Positions 5,814-14,653 of a stretch of 64,000 nt of DNA are shown one piece after another (the first letter of the stretch is position 1; each line of letters opens with the position of its first letter). Both the position numbers and the translations under genes were made by a program. The notes under the pieces are model-generated. The model did not search any database and was not told the origin of the DNA. It worked only from the letters and a program-made list of their open reading frames with translations. Origin of the DNA: Planomicrobium stackebrandtii (GTDB taxonomy: Bacteria; Bacillota; Bacilli; Bacillales_A; Planococcaceae). Where the stretch lies: contig NZ_JAUSWB010000008.1 of NCBI RefSeq assembly GCF_030814955.1, forward strand, positions 1 through 64,000, in the 5' to 3' direction.

Positions 5814-8495
5814 ATGCACGAAAAAAATTGGTATGGAATTGATATGGCTCATCTTCTGGAGATTCTTGATACGGACCCTAGAGACGGACTGAGTGAAGAA
5901 GAAGCAATAAAACGGCAGCAGAAATTTGGACCGAACGAGCTGCCAGAACCCAAGAAAGATCCGGCGCTCATCAAGTTTTTCAAGCATTTCAATGACGTCT
6001 TGATCTATGTTCTGTTAGCGGCTGGAGTGATCACTTTATTATTGGGACATTATATTGACACGGCCGTGATTTTAATGGTGGTTGTCATCAATGCGATTAT
6101 CGGTTATATCCAGCAAAGCAAAGCGGAAAAGGCATTGGACAGCATTAGAAAAATGCTGTCATTGAAAGCGACCGCCCTGCGGAGTGGGGTTAGGAGAGAA
6201 GTGCTGTCATCTGAATTGGTGCCTGGAGATATTGCGGTGCTTACGGCAGGTGACAGGATTCCTGCTGATATACGGATTCTGGAAGCGGACAATTTGAATG
6301 TAGAGGAATCTTCACTGACAGGTGAATCAACAGCGGTCGAAAAAAATTCGGCAGTGCTGCCGGATGATACCGGATTGGGTGACCGTCTGAATATGCTGTT
6401 TGCGGGTACGACGGTATCCTCTGGTTCAGGAACGGGTATTGTTGTTGCGATTGGGGCAAATACCGAACTCGGGAAAATCAGCTCTTCAATGGAAGAAGTC
6501 GATCAGCTGCAGACGCCGCTATTAAAGCAGACGGCGGCTTTTGGAAAAGTAATTTCCCTGATCATTGTCATCAGTGCAGCTGTAATGTTCGGCATCGGTT
6601 ATGTGTTCCATGATTACGAAACAGCCGATTTGCTGTTGGCAATTATCGGATTGACTGTAGCAGCGATTCCCGAAGGTCTGCCGGCTGTATTGTCAATAAT
6701 TTTGGCGCTTGGTGTACAGCGCATGGCGGGAAAAAATGCCATTGTCCGCAATCTGCCATCTGTTGAGACTCTTGGAGCTGTCACCGTAATTTGTTCGGAT
6801 AAAACAGGGACATTGACGAAAAATGAAATGACTGTCACTTCGGTGATGCTAAAAGATAAAGAATTTTCCGTAACTGGAACCGGTTATTCACCAAAAGGAA
6901 CGATTCTTCACGACAAAAAATCAGCAATTCTGGAAGATCATCCAGATTTGCTGGAATTTCTAACGGCTGTTAAAACGGTGAATGAAGCACATTTAAGATG
7001 TGATGAAGATGGCCATTGGGTGATCAGCGGAGATGCGACAGAAGGATGTCTCATCACACTCGCAGAAAAAGCGGAGGATGATATTGAGCGACTTCCAATT
7101 CTGTCGAAGATCCCATTTGATTCAAGCTATAAATACATGGCAGCCTTGGTTGAAAATGGAAATAGCAAATGGATATATGTAAAAGGGGCGCCAGAGCGTT
7201 TATTGAAAATGGCCGATTTGGAATCCTCTTCTGGAGAAGGCGCGTTGTGGCATGAAAAGATGTATCAGCATGCTAATAAAGGAGAGCGGCTGATGGGGGC
7301 TGCTGTCAAAGGAGTCAGCACTTCCAAACTCTCCATTGATCAGGAAGACATGGAATCCGGATTCAGTTTGATCGGACTGGCGGGAATCATTGATCCGCCG
7401 AGGGAAGAAGTTATCGAAGCAATTCAGCAATGCAAGAAGGCTGGGATCATCGTGAAAATGATCACTGGCGATCACAAGGATACAGCGGTGGCAATTGGGG
7501 CTCAGATGGGCATAGGTGACGGCAAACGTGTACTTGAGGGCAGAGAGCTGGACCGGATGGATGACCAGCAATTGACGCATGCAGCATTGAATTACGATGT
7601 CTTTGCGCGTACCAGCCCCCAAAATAAGCTGCAGTTGGTTAAAGCGCTGCAGGCTGAAAATCATGTTTGTGCGATGACTGGTGATGGCGTCAACGATGCA
7701 CCGGCTTTAAAACGCGCGGACATTGGTGTGGCAATGGGGATAAAAGGGACGGAAGTATCGAAGGAAGCAGCCGGAATGGTGCTGGTGGATGACAATTTCA
7801 GTACGATTGTCAATGCGGTGAAAGAAGGCAGACGTGTCTACGACAATCTGAAAAAGACCATCCTATTCATTCTGCCGACGAATGTTTCGGAAGGCGCCTT
7901 AATTTTTGTCAGTATTTTGTTCGGAACCGCTTTGCCATTGACCGCGGTGCAGATTTTATGGATAAATATGATTTCTGCGATTACCATCTCGCTGGCAATT
8001 GCCTTTGAAAAATTGGAATCGGGTGCCATGGAGCGGTCGCCAAGAAAAGCAAATGCTAAATTGTTGGGACCCTATTATATTTTCCGTGTCGCTTTTGTTT
8101 CATTCGTCATCTGTGGTGGAATCCTATTAATGAATATGCTTTTGGCCGACCAGCAGGTGGATCCGGCGATCATCAATACGATGACGCTGCAGGCATTGGT
8201 GATGTCGCAATTGATGTATTTATTCAATTGCCGGAGCGAAACAGAGTTTGCGTTAAACCGAGATTTTTTCTCGAATAAAATTGCGTTCTTGGTGTCGGGA
8301 ATCTTAGTTGCTGTGCAGCTGGCTGTTACCTATGTGCCATTTATGAATATCCTGCTTGGGACAGTTCCGTTGGAAGCTCAGTATTGGATCTGGCCGATTG
8401 TAATCGGAATTTCAGTATTTATCATCGTGGAACTGGAAAAATGGATTGTCCGTCAGTACAGAAAATCTGAAAAAACCCTTAAAACTGATACATAG
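5814..8495 (+). CDS. Cation-transporting P-type ATPase (P2 type)
   Basis: 893 residues, about ten membrane segments. Diagnostic motifs in order: actuator-domain TGES (169-172), PEGLP in M4 (from residue 286), phosphorylation site DKTGTLT with the aspartate at 329, and TGDGVNDAP hinge motif (from 622). PEGLP and the C-terminal cation ATPase domain fit the P2 group (Ca2+ or Na+/K+-like pumps) rather than heavy-metal pumps, which have CPx. Ion specificity is not certain; Ca2+ is the likeliest. The ATG at 5814 is preferred to an in-frame ATG at 5772 because AAGAGGGA precedes it. It has no operon partner I can see. Confidence 0.93.
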   Translation: MHEKNWYGIDMAHLLEILDTDPRDGLSEEEAIKRQQKFGPNELPEPKKDPALIKFFKHFNDVLIYVLLAAGVITLLLGHYIDTAVILMVVVINAIIGYIQQSKAEKALDSIRKMLSLKATALRSGVRREVLSSELVPGDIAVLTAGDRIPADIRILEADNLNVEESSLTGESTAVEKNSAVLPDDTGLGDRLNMLFAGTTVSSGSGTGIVVAIGANTELGKISSSMEEVDQLQTPLLKQTAAFGKVISLIIVISAAVMFGIGYVFHDYETADLLLAIIGLTVAAIPEGLPAVLSIILALGVQRMAGKNAIVRNLPSVETLGAVTVICSDKTGTLTKNEMTVTSVMLKDKEFSVTGTGYSPKGTILHDKKSAILEDHPDLLEFLTAVKTVNEAHLRCDEDGHWVISGDATEGCLITLAEKAEDDIERLPILSKIPFDSSYKYMAALVENGNSKWIYVKGAPERLLKMADLESSSGEGALWHEKMYQHANKGERLMGAAVKGVSTSKLSIDQEDMESGFSLIGLAGIIDPPREEVIEAIQQCKKAGIIVKMITGDHKDTAVAIGAQMGIGDGKRVLEGRELDRMDDQQLTHAALNYDVFARTSPQNKLQLVKALQAENHVCAMTGDGVNDAPALKRADIGVAMGIKGTEVSKEAAGMVLVDDNFSTIVNAVKEGRRVYDNLKKTILFILPTNVSEGALIFVSILFGTALPLTAVQILWINMISAITISLAIAFEKLESGAMERSPRKANAKLLGPYYIFRVAFVSFVICGGILLMNMLLADQQVDPAIINTMTLQALVMSQLMYLFNCRSETEFALNRDFFSNKIAFLVSGILVAVQLAVTYVPFMNILLGTVPLEAQYWIWPIVIGISVFIIVELEKWIVRQYRKSEKTLKTDT

Positions 8496-8530
8496 CCACT
8501 GCAGTTATAAACAGAAAGAAGGAGAAGAAT

Positions 8531-9031
8531 GTGGACAGCAAAATTCAAAAAATCACACCGAATTTATGGTTTGATATGAATGCTGAGGGAGCGGTCAATT
8601 TTTACACAAGGGTCTTCAAAAATTCAAAAGTCGGGCGCACGGCCTACTACACCCATGCGGGCAAGGAAATTCATGGCATAGACGCAGGGAAAGTTTTGAC
8701 AATCGAGTTTCAGATTGAAGGACAGGACTTTCTGGCGTTAAACGGCAGTCCGGCGTTTCCATATACCGAAGCGGTTTCGTTCATCGTCAATTGTGAGTCT
8801 CAGGACGAAATAGATTATTACTGGGGCAAACTGACTGAAGGCGGGGACGAAAAAGCGCAAGTCTGCGGCTGGCTGAAGGATCAATTTGGTGTTTCCTGGC
8901 AAGTGGTGCCGACCGAATTGAATAGCATGATTGTCGATGCAGACACGGAAAAAGTAGAGCGGGTGATGGAAGCATTAATGCCAATGAAGAAGCTGGATTT
9001 GAACGTATTGCGGCGCGCCTACGAAGGATAA
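8531..9031 (+). CDS. VOC-fold protein, PhnB / 3-demethylubiquinone methyltransferase-like
   Basis: 166 residues. It starts at GTG 8531 with GGAGAAGA just upstream. Begins IQKITPNLWFDMNAEGAVNFY and continues with an A..FY..VF pattern and W..DQFGVSWQVVP, typical of the PhnB-like glyoxalase/VOC family (one full beta-alpha-beta-beta-beta module pair). Many members are annotated 3-demethylubiquinone-9 3-methyltransferase domain, but the methyltransferase label is historic and the real function unknown. It is 36 nt after the P-type ATPase and is closed by the terminator at 9053. Confidence 0.88.
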   Translation: MDSKIQKITPNLWFDMNAEGAVNFYTRVFKNSKVGRTAYYTHAGKEIHGIDAGKVLTIEFQIEGQDFLALNGSPAFPYTEAVSFIVNCESQDEIDYYWGKLTEGGDEKAQVCGWLKDQFGVSWQVVPTELNSMIVDADTEKVERVMEALMPMKKLDLNVLRRAYEG

Positions 9032-9052
9032 CAACGAAGTGCAGTGGCTGTT

Positions 9053-9085
9053 CCTGTCTTATGAGTTCATAAGGCAGGATTTTTT
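9053..9085 (+). terminator. Intrinsic terminator
   Basis: An 11-bp hairpin (CCTGTCTTATG / CATAAGGCAGG, one G-T) is followed by A and six Ts, 22 nt after the VOC gene. Confidence 0.88.
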
Positions 9086-9189
9086 GTGTTGTGGCTCCCG
9101 GGATCTTCAGAACGGAGCTTTTGAGTTTCTCCCTGGAAATGTGTATGCTGAAACATAATCGGTAATTCTGCAGAATAAAGGAGAATTTG

Positions 9190-10269
9190 ATGAAATCTAT
9201 ACATAGTGACATTTTAGAGTTTCGGGGAAGCCATTACGATTTTGGGTTTAGGCAAGGGGAACTGTTAAAAGACAGCATCACCCTGGACAATCGCACAAAG
9301 CAATGGAAGGCAAAAAGGCCGAGGTTTGAAATAAATGTACAGGATACGCAAAATGCCTACCGCAAGTTCGCGCCGGGAATCTGGGATGAACTGACGGGTC
9401 TTCAGGAAAGCCTTGAGCTGCCAATGGAAGACGTACTGCGTGATTTCGGGGGCTACCGGATCGACGCGATGCCTTCCGGCTGTTCGATTGTTACCGGAAC
9501 GGATTTTATGGTCCGCAATTATGATTTTCATCCGCAAACCTACGAAGGGCGGTTTAGCCTGTTTCAGCCAAACGACCAGGGGTACGCTACCATCGGGCCA
9601 ACTTCCCGCATTACCGGACGAATGGACGGCATGAATGAAAAAGGGCTGGCCATGGGCTATAACTTTACAAACCGGAAAAACCCGGGAGATGGATTTGTCT
9701 GTTACCTGATTGGGCGCATCATTCTGGAAACTTGCGCCACCATTGAGGAAGCTGTGGCATTGCTAGAAGAGATTCCTCATCGTGGATCGTTCAGCTATAT
9801 TGTGACCGACCCAAGCGGTGAAACGCGCATCATTGAAGCGAGCCCCCGTTCGGTCGACGTTCGGGTCAGCAATGTATGCACTAATCATTTTGAAATTCAG
9901 CAGCACGAAAACCGCAATTACTTGAAGGACTCGTATGACCGCGAGGAAGCCATACGCAATCAGCAAAGCCAGACAGAAGATGCGATGCAGGCATTCCGTC
10001 TGTTCAACGATACGGACAAAGGCGTGTTCTCCCAGTTGTATAAAAGCTGGGCAGGGACCATACACACATCCCTTTATTTACCGAAAGAAAAGAGCGTTTG
10101 GTTCGCGCTTGGCGGAAATCAGCAGCCGACGGTTTTCAACTTCGACCGCTGGCTGCGGGGAGAAGATTTGAATATCCAAAAAATACATGGAGCAGTCGAT
10201 ACAGATATCGGTTTCGCACATGTAGACAAGCAATTTTTACCTAAACAAAAAAAAGGCGCCGGCATATAA
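9190..10269 (+). CDS. C45-type acyltransferase / NTN-hydrolase-like protein, copy 1
   Basis: 359 residues, related to the acyl-CoA:6-aminopenicillanate acyltransferase (C45, PF03417) family. Cys98 in SGCSIVTGTDFMVRNYDF is the expected nucleophile; Asn and Arg of NYDFHP and GRMDGMNEKGLAMGYN are conserved family features. In this family the Cys may be exposed by autocleavage or the enzyme may act unprocessed. The start is ATG 9190 (AAAGGAG 6 nt upstream); an adjacent TTG is too close to the RBS. Copy 2 lies convergent at 10289-11335 with the active-site Cys at the same residue number. The stop codon lies in the loop of the shared terminator. The substrate is unknown. Confidence 0.88.
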   Translation: MKSIHSDILEFRGSHYDFGFRQGELLKDSITLDNRTKQWKAKRPRFEINVQDTQNAYRKFAPGIWDELTGLQESLELPMEDVLRDFGGYRIDAMPSGCSIVTGTDFMVRNYDFHPQTYEGRFSLFQPNDQGYATIGPTSRITGRMDGMNEKGLAMGYNFTNRKNPGDGFVCYLIGRIILETCATIEEAVALLEEIPHRGSFSYIVTDPSGETRIIEASPRSVDVRVSNVCTNHFEIQQHENRNYLKDSYDREEAIRNQQSQTEDAMQAFRLFNDTDKGVFSQLYKSWAGTIHTSLYLPKEKSVWFALGGNQQPTVFNFDRWLRGEDLNIQKIHGAVDTDIGFAHVDKQFLPKQKKGAGI

Positions 10270-10289
10270 ATTGCTGGCGCCTTTCGTTT
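10251..10289. terminator. Bidirectional terminator between the two C45-like genes
   Basis: A 13-bp GC-rich stem (AAAGGCGCCGGCA / TGCTGGCGCCTTT) has A-run and T-run flanks that serve both convergent genes. The stop codon of the plus-strand gene (10267-10269) is inside the loop. Confidence 0.88.
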
Positions 10290-11335
10290 TACAGTTCCAC
10301 CATATGGGCAAATGGCAAGTGCGTATCGATTTTTCCGTTAATGCGTTTGGCGTATAAGCGCTCGCCCTGCAACCATTTCTCGAAATCGAGCATAAGCGGC
10401 AGACGGTCCGGGCCGATGGCAAATCCGACTTCCAGGCTGTGCTGGAAATAAGACGCGGTGTGCAAGGTGCCGGATGCCGTACTGTATTTTTTTGAAAAGA
10501 CGCCTTTATCGGAGTCATTCAAAAGCCGAAATGCACTGTACGCATCGATTTGGTTTTGCTGCTGCACAAGCATGGCTTGCTCTCTTCTGCGTGAGTCGTC
10601 TGTCTGGTAGCGGTTTTCCTCCACCAGCAGTTCAAAATGGTTGGTGGAAACAGCTGATTCACGAACCACCACTGAACGCGGCGAAGCTTCGACAACGACC
10701 GATTTTCCAGTGCGGTCCAATAGCACATAGCTGAAGGAACGGCGATGCGGCAGTTCTTCTAGCAACGCCACTGCATCATCAATAGTGGCACAGTTTTCCA
10801 AAATCAGGCGGCCGATCATATTGCAGATAAAACCGTCTTCAGAATTTCGGCGATTGATGAAATTATAGCCCATCACCAAGCCTTTTTCGTTCATGCCGTC
10901 GGTGCGGCCGGTGATTTGCATGGTCGGTCCGATGGTCGCAAACCCGCCGTCTGTCGGCTGATACAAGGCAAATCGCCCTTCATAGCCTTCGGGGGAACTG
11001 TCGTAGTTGCGGACCATAAAGTCGGACTCGGTGTAGATCGAACAGCCGCTCCTTGTGTATTCCAGGTAATAGCCGCCGAACTCACGAATGGCATCATGCA
11101 TCGGCCAATCCAGGGCATCGGCCAGACCATTTATTTCTTCCCAAACTCGTGGTGCTAAAGTTATCAATATGTTTTGTGCGCGTTGTTCATCTATGATCAA
11201 ATGGCGGCTGGAAGCTTTGCGCTGCTTTTTGCGGTTGGGGAGAATCAATGACTCTTTCAGCAATTCTCCCTGCATCCGGCCAAAATCGTAATGGCTTCCC
11301 CGAAACTGGACAATGTCGCTGTGCACTCGTTTCAT
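10289..11335 (-). CDS. C45-type acyltransferase / NTN-hydrolase-like protein, copy 2
   Basis: 348 residues, clearly paralogous to the gene at 9190-10269 along its whole length (shared FRGSHYDFG, EFGGY, SGCSI, GMNEKGL.MGYNF, EASPRSV..R.S...NHFE). Cys98 is again the likely nucleophile. The RBS AAGAGGGA is 8 nt before the ATG. The two genes face each other and share one terminator, so they arose by an inverted duplication or insertion (inference). They differ most at the C-terminus and in substrate-pocket regions, so different substrates are possible. Confidence 0.88.
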   Translation of the reverse strand: MKRVHSDIVQFRGSHYDFGRMQGELLKESLILPNRKKQRKASSRHLIIDEQRAQNILITLAPRVWEEINGLADALDWPMHDAIREFGGYYLEYTRSGCSIYTESDFMVRNYDSSPEGYEGRFALYQPTDGGFATIGPTMQITGRTDGMNEKGLVMGYNFINRRNSEDGFICNMIGRLILENCATIDDAVALLEELPHRRSFSYVLLDRTGKSVVVEASPRSVVVRESAVSTNHFELLVEENRYQTDDSRRREQAMLVQQQNQIDAYSAFRLLNDSDKGVFSKKYSTASGTLHTASYFQHSLEVGFAIGPDRLPLMLDFEKWLQGERLYAKRINGKIDTHLPFAHMVEL

Positions 11336-11571
11336 GTATGGATCCCTCTTTTATTCGTCAATGTAAGAAGAGTTTACTGCATCGCAGTGGGAATAGAAAA
11401 GAATATGCCTGCAGGATGGAGTTTACTATAGCGGGCAAGTTATTAGATGGTGCTTAGCCCCTGTACGCGCCGATGCCAGGAAATTTATAGGATGAAAACG
11501 AGCTGAAATTAACTGCGAAGAGAGAGTGAAGAAATTCCATTCAAACAATACCAAAAACTGGTTGGATAAAT

Positions 11572-11607
11572 AAAAGGCCGACGCTCTGTTTTCATAGAGC
11601 GTCAGCC
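11572..11607 (-). terminator. Terminator of the B3/B4-domain gene
   Basis: A 12-bp stem with one mismatch (GGCCGACGCTCT / AGAGCGTCAGCC) and a short T-run on the minus strand, 17 nt past the stop at 11624. Confidence 0.8.
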
Positions 11608-11623
11608 ATTCTATATCTTAACG

Positions 11624-12286
11624 TTAAACTACGTAAAACTCCGCCTCTCCACCGTTGATGCCAGTGAACATATTGGATGCAGCGGTCAGCAGCTGCAAAG
11701 CGGTATCTCTTTCCGTGGAAGGGCGCAGATAAAAGATATGTAATGCATTTTTTGTCTGTTCGGTGACAGCTGTCCGTTTGGAATCAACATAAGGACTGCC
11801 GAATGCACCTTCCGCATCTTTGGATACGAGAATACCGGTCAAGGTATTGACGCGGTTATTCAATCCTTCGTAGCGGTCAGCGCTGGTCGCGACGGAAATT
11901 TCAACATCGCCTCCAATTTTATCGGCATCGTACAGCCCGAGCGGAATTTCGTATTGCAGGGACAGGAAGCTGTTCATGTCGATGGCGGAATTGATCGTAG
12001 ACAAGTAATTTTGTTTTTTGATCCGCCGGTAAAGCGCTTCTGCGGATGGGCGGTAACGGCTAGGGTCAGCGCCTAATGCTTTCCAGACCAATTGCCATTC
12101 GAGCAGTCCAGGGAAATCCGTCAGGTCTTTATCTTCCAAATCAAAATACAGCTGCTCCTGAAAAAGCTGGAGGCGGCCTTTTAACATTTGAGGTGACTCG
12201 GAAACGGTGATATTGTTATAATGAATGATGCCAATTTTAAAATCGCTGAGCGTTTCATTTATTTGAGGATCGATTGTCAGTTTCAT
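11624..12286 (-). CDS. B3/B4 tRNA-binding domain protein
   Basis: 220 residues. It carries the B3/B4 domain otherwise found as the editing module of phenylalanyl-tRNA synthetase beta subunit: WQLVWKALGADPSRYRPSAEAL, then NSAIDMNSFLSLQYEIPLGLYD and the C-terminal part with ILVSKDAEGAFGS. Stand-alone B3/B4 proteins of about 220-240 residues are common in bacteria; a role in hydrolysing misacylated tRNA is proposed from homology, not shown. The RBS AAAGGAAG is 7 nt before the ATG. It is divergent from queG. The fold assignment is firm, the function is not. Confidence 0.88.
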   Translation of the reverse strand: MKLTIDPQINETLSDFKIGIIHYNNITVSESPQMLKGRLQLFQEQLYFDLEDKDLTDFPGLLEWQLVWKALGADPSRYRPSAEALYRRIKKQNYLSTINSAIDMNSFLSLQYEIPLGLYDADKIGGDVEISVATSADRYEGLNNRVNTLTGILVSKDAEGAFGSPYVDSKRTAVTEQTKNALHIFYLRPSTERDTALQLLTAASNMFTGINGGEAEFYVV

Positions 12287-12351
12287 TGCAATCTTCCTTT
12301 CGCGTAAGGGTTTTTATTATCGTATCATAGAATTGAGTGAGGGGTTACGAC

Positions 12352-13497
12352 ATGAATCTTGATCAATTTCAAAAAGAGCTTGTTGAGTATGCCTCGGAGA
12401 TCGGTATTGATAAAATCGGTTTTGCTTCAGCAGAACCTTTTTATAGCTTAAAGCATCAATTGATTCGCCAGCAGCAGTTGAATTACCAGTCGGGGTTTGA
12501 AGAAGCAGATGTAGAAAAACGGACGCGGCCCGAGCTTCTGCTGAATGAAGCAGTTAGTATCATCGCCATTGCCATCGCCTACCCGTCACGAATGGCGGAT
12601 GCACCGCAGGGTGTGAAAGGTGCGCGGCGAGGAATTTTTTCCCGGTCGTCCTGGGGCAAGGATTACCATGCGGCCCTTAAAGAGCGGCTCACGCTGCTGG
12701 AAGCATTCATTGCGGCGCATTACCCGGAAGCGCGTATGCGGTCAATGGTGGATACAGGAGAGCTGTCTGACCGGGCAGTGGCAGAACGCGCCGGCATTGG
12801 TTGGAGCGCGAAGAATACCAACATCATTACGCCGGAATTCGGTTCCTACGTTTATCTTGGCGAAATGATCACCAACATCCCGTTCCGTTTTGATGAGGCC
12901 ATGGAAGACCAATGCGGCGACTGCCGGTTGTGCATCGATACGTGTCCGACAGATGCAATTGTTGAAGGCGGACAGTTGAACGCCCAGCGCTGCATTTCGT
13001 TTTTGACGCAGACAAAAGGCTTTCTGCCGGATGAATTTCGCGGCAAGATTGGCAATCGGCTGTATGGCTGCGACACGTGCCAGACCGTGTGTCCGAAGAA
13101 CAAACGCAAAACAAATGGGATACATCCAGAATTCGAACCGGATCCGGAAATCGCCAAGCCGCTGCTTGAGCCTTTATTGACCATTTCCAATCGGGAGTTC
13201 AAGGAAAAGTTCGGATATGTGTCCGGTTCGTGGCGGGGCAAAAAGCCGATTCAGCGAAATGCCATTTTGGCGCTGGCGCATTTCAAGGAAGAGTCTGCAG
13301 TGCCCGCGCTGATCAATTTATTGGCAAGTGATGAGCGGCCGGTTATTCGGGGAACCGCGGCATGGGCAATCGGCAAGATTGGAACAGCCGAAGGCCTAGA
13401 GGCGCTAAAACGTGCACAGCAGGAAGAAAAAGATAGAGAAGTTCAAGAAGAAATTCAAAAAGGATTGGCATTTTTTGCTGAAAGATTGAAAGGATAA
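12352..13497 (+). CDS. queG: Epoxyqueuosine reductase QueG
   Basis: 381 residues. QueG uses cobalamin and two [4Fe-4S] clusters for the last step of queuosine synthesis in tRNA. Visible: the catalytic Asp134 in MVDTGELSDRAVAERAGIGW, cluster cysteines C188, C191, C194, C198 (CGDCRLCIDTC), C214, and C240, C243, C247 (CDTCQTVC), then a C-terminal HEAT-like tail that binds tRNA. ATG 12352 follows GAGGGG at a normal distance; an upstream in-frame GTG overlaps that RBS. It is translationally coupled to trmL, whose start directly follows the stop codon. Both products modify tRNA position 34. Confidence 0.96.
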   Translation: MNLDQFQKELVEYASEIGIDKIGFASAEPFYSLKHQLIRQQQLNYQSGFEEADVEKRTRPELLLNEAVSIIAIAIAYPSRMADAPQGVKGARRGIFSRSSWGKDYHAALKERLTLLEAFIAAHYPEARMRSMVDTGELSDRAVAERAGIGWSAKNTNIITPEFGSYVYLGEMITNIPFRFDEAMEDQCGDCRLCIDTCPTDAIVEGGQLNAQRCISFLTQTKGFLPDEFRGKIGNRLYGCDTCQTVCPKNKRKTNGIHPEFEPDPEIAKPLLEPLLTISNREFKEKFGYVSGSWRGKKPIQRNAILALAHFKEESAVPALINLLASDERPVIRGTAAWAIGKIGTAEGLEALKRAQQEEKDREVQEEIQKGLAFFAERLKG

Positions 13498-13980
13498 GTG
13501 ACAGATTTGGCTATTCATATTGTGTTGTACCAGCCGCTGATTCCAGCGAATACAGGAAATATCGCGCGCTCATGCGCAGGGACGGGAGTAAAGCTGCACC
13601 TGATCCGTCCGCTCGGATTCTCCACGGACGATAAGATGCTGAAACGTGCCGGACTCGATTACTGGGAGCATGTCGATATTCATTATTATGATGGTCTGCA
13701 GGAGCTCTTTGACCGCTACCAAGACGGGGAGTTTTACTATATTACGAAGTTTGGGGCAAAGCCGCATACCTCGTTCGATTTTTCGGACAGAGAACGGGAC
13801 CATTTCTTTGTTTTTGGACAAGAAACAAAAGGGCTGCCGAAGGAATTGCTCGAACAGAACCCGGATCATTGCCTGCGCATTCCGATGAATGACAATATCC
13901 GTTCGCTTAATTTGTCGAATACGGCTGCCATTCTGATGTATGAAGCTTTGCGCCAGCAGGATTATCCTGACCTGGAATAG
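13498..13980 (+). CDS. trmL: tRNA (cytidine/uridine-34 2'-O)-methyltransferase TrmL
   Basis: 160 residues, usual TrmL (CspR) length. SPOUT-class methyltransferase: N-terminal LYQPLIPANTGNIARSCAGTG, knot motifs FFVFGQETKGLPKELLE and LRIPMNDNIRSLNLSNTAAILMYEALRQ that bind SAM. It methylates the wobble ribose of tRNA-Leu species. GTG start at 13498 immediately after the queG stop; AAAGG lies just upstream inside queG. Confidence 0.95.
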   Translation: MTDLAIHIVLYQPLIPANTGNIARSCAGTGVKLHLIRPLGFSTDDKMLKRAGLDYWEHVDIHYYDGLQELFDRYQDGEFYYITKFGAKPHTSFDFSDRERDHFFVFGQETKGLPKELLEQNPDHCLRIPMNDNIRSLNLSNTAAILMYEALRQQDYPDLE

Positions 13981-13982
13981 AA

Positions 13983-14011
13983 AAAAGGACAGCGGATTCC
14001 GCTGTCCTTTT
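13983..14011. terminator. Bidirectional terminator, trmL / small membrane gene
   Basis: A 13-bp perfect stem (AAAAGGACAGCGG / CCGCTGTCCTTTT) with A/T flanks on both sides, just after trmL and just after the minus-strand 32-residue ORF. Confidence 0.9.
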
Positions 14012-14014
14012 GTA

Positions 14015-14113
14015 CTATTCTCTTTCGTTTGTTCCAGGCTTGTCATCGTATCCAGCAGTGAAAATAGCTACCAGGAACGAAACACAAATACCCAAAATAA
14101 GGATTAAGTTCAT
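14015..14113 (-). CDS. Small single-pass membrane protein, 32 residues
   Basis: An ATG at 14113 preceded by AAGGAGGTC at an ideal distance opens a 33-codon frame. Residues 2-20 form one hydrophobic segment (NLILILGICVSFLVAIFTA), followed by a short polar tail YDDKPGTNERE. The gene ends just before a shared bidirectional terminator. A consensus RBS, a membrane segment and a dedicated terminator make a real small protein likely. Size and layout resemble small subunits such as cytochrome bd CydS/CydX, but I see no signature that proves this. Confidence 0.7.
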   Translation of the reverse strand: MNLILILGICVSFLVAIFTAGYDDKPGTNERE

Positions 14114-14305
14114 AATAATGACCTCCTTGAAATGTGCATCTTTGTTTAGTATAGCCTACCACAGGGAAAAATGAAATATGCAACATCCACCGAAATGTGG
14201 ATAAATTCTGTCGGTCCAAAAGTTAGTCGACGGAAAGAAAATGAAACTTTTTCGAAGTTCGTCCGTATATTGTAGATAAGAAAGTTAAAGAAGGGATGAT
14301 AATGA

Positions 14306-14614
14306 ATGAAAATGAAAATTTCTGTCGCTTTGCTGTGGATCACGGGTCTGGCTGAAGCGTTTCTAGCGATTCCATTAATAGGCGGAGGCTTTGTCATCAG
14401 CACCGGCTATTCGGCTTTAGGTGTCATGTTTGTACTTCATGCGATTACATTGTTCTTCTGTTTCCGGGAATACTCACCGAAATCAGGATCGATTCTTGGG
14501 ATCATCACCAGCTTGATTGCCTGGATTCCAGGTATTGGCTGGGTGTTCCATTTGATTACAGCAGCCGTCTTGCTCATTACAGCAGCAATGACAGGCAACA
14601 GAGCTCGCATCTAA
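14306..14614 (+). CDS. Small polytopic membrane protein
   Basis: 102 residues with about four hydrophobic segments (residues 5-27, 31-52, 62-78, 80-96) and a basic C-terminus GNRARI. The RBS AAGAAGGGA lies upstream of ATG 14306. It looks like a Bacillales small integral membrane protein with no assigned role. It has its own terminator and is divergent from the 32-residue gene. Confidence 0.8.
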   Translation: MKMKISVALLWITGLAEAFLAIPLIGGGFVISTGYSALGVMFVLHAITLFFCFREYSPKSGSILGIITSLIAWIPGIGWVFHLITAAVLLITAAMTGNRARI

Positions 14615-14616
14615 AC

Positions 14617-14643
14617 AAAAAACCGCCAAAAGGCGGTTTTTTT
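14617..14643. terminator. Bidirectional terminator
   Basis: An 11-bp stem AAAAAACCGCC / GGCGGTTTTTT, loop AAAA, between convergent genes. Confidence 0.92.
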
Positions 14644-14653
14644 AATGCAGCAA

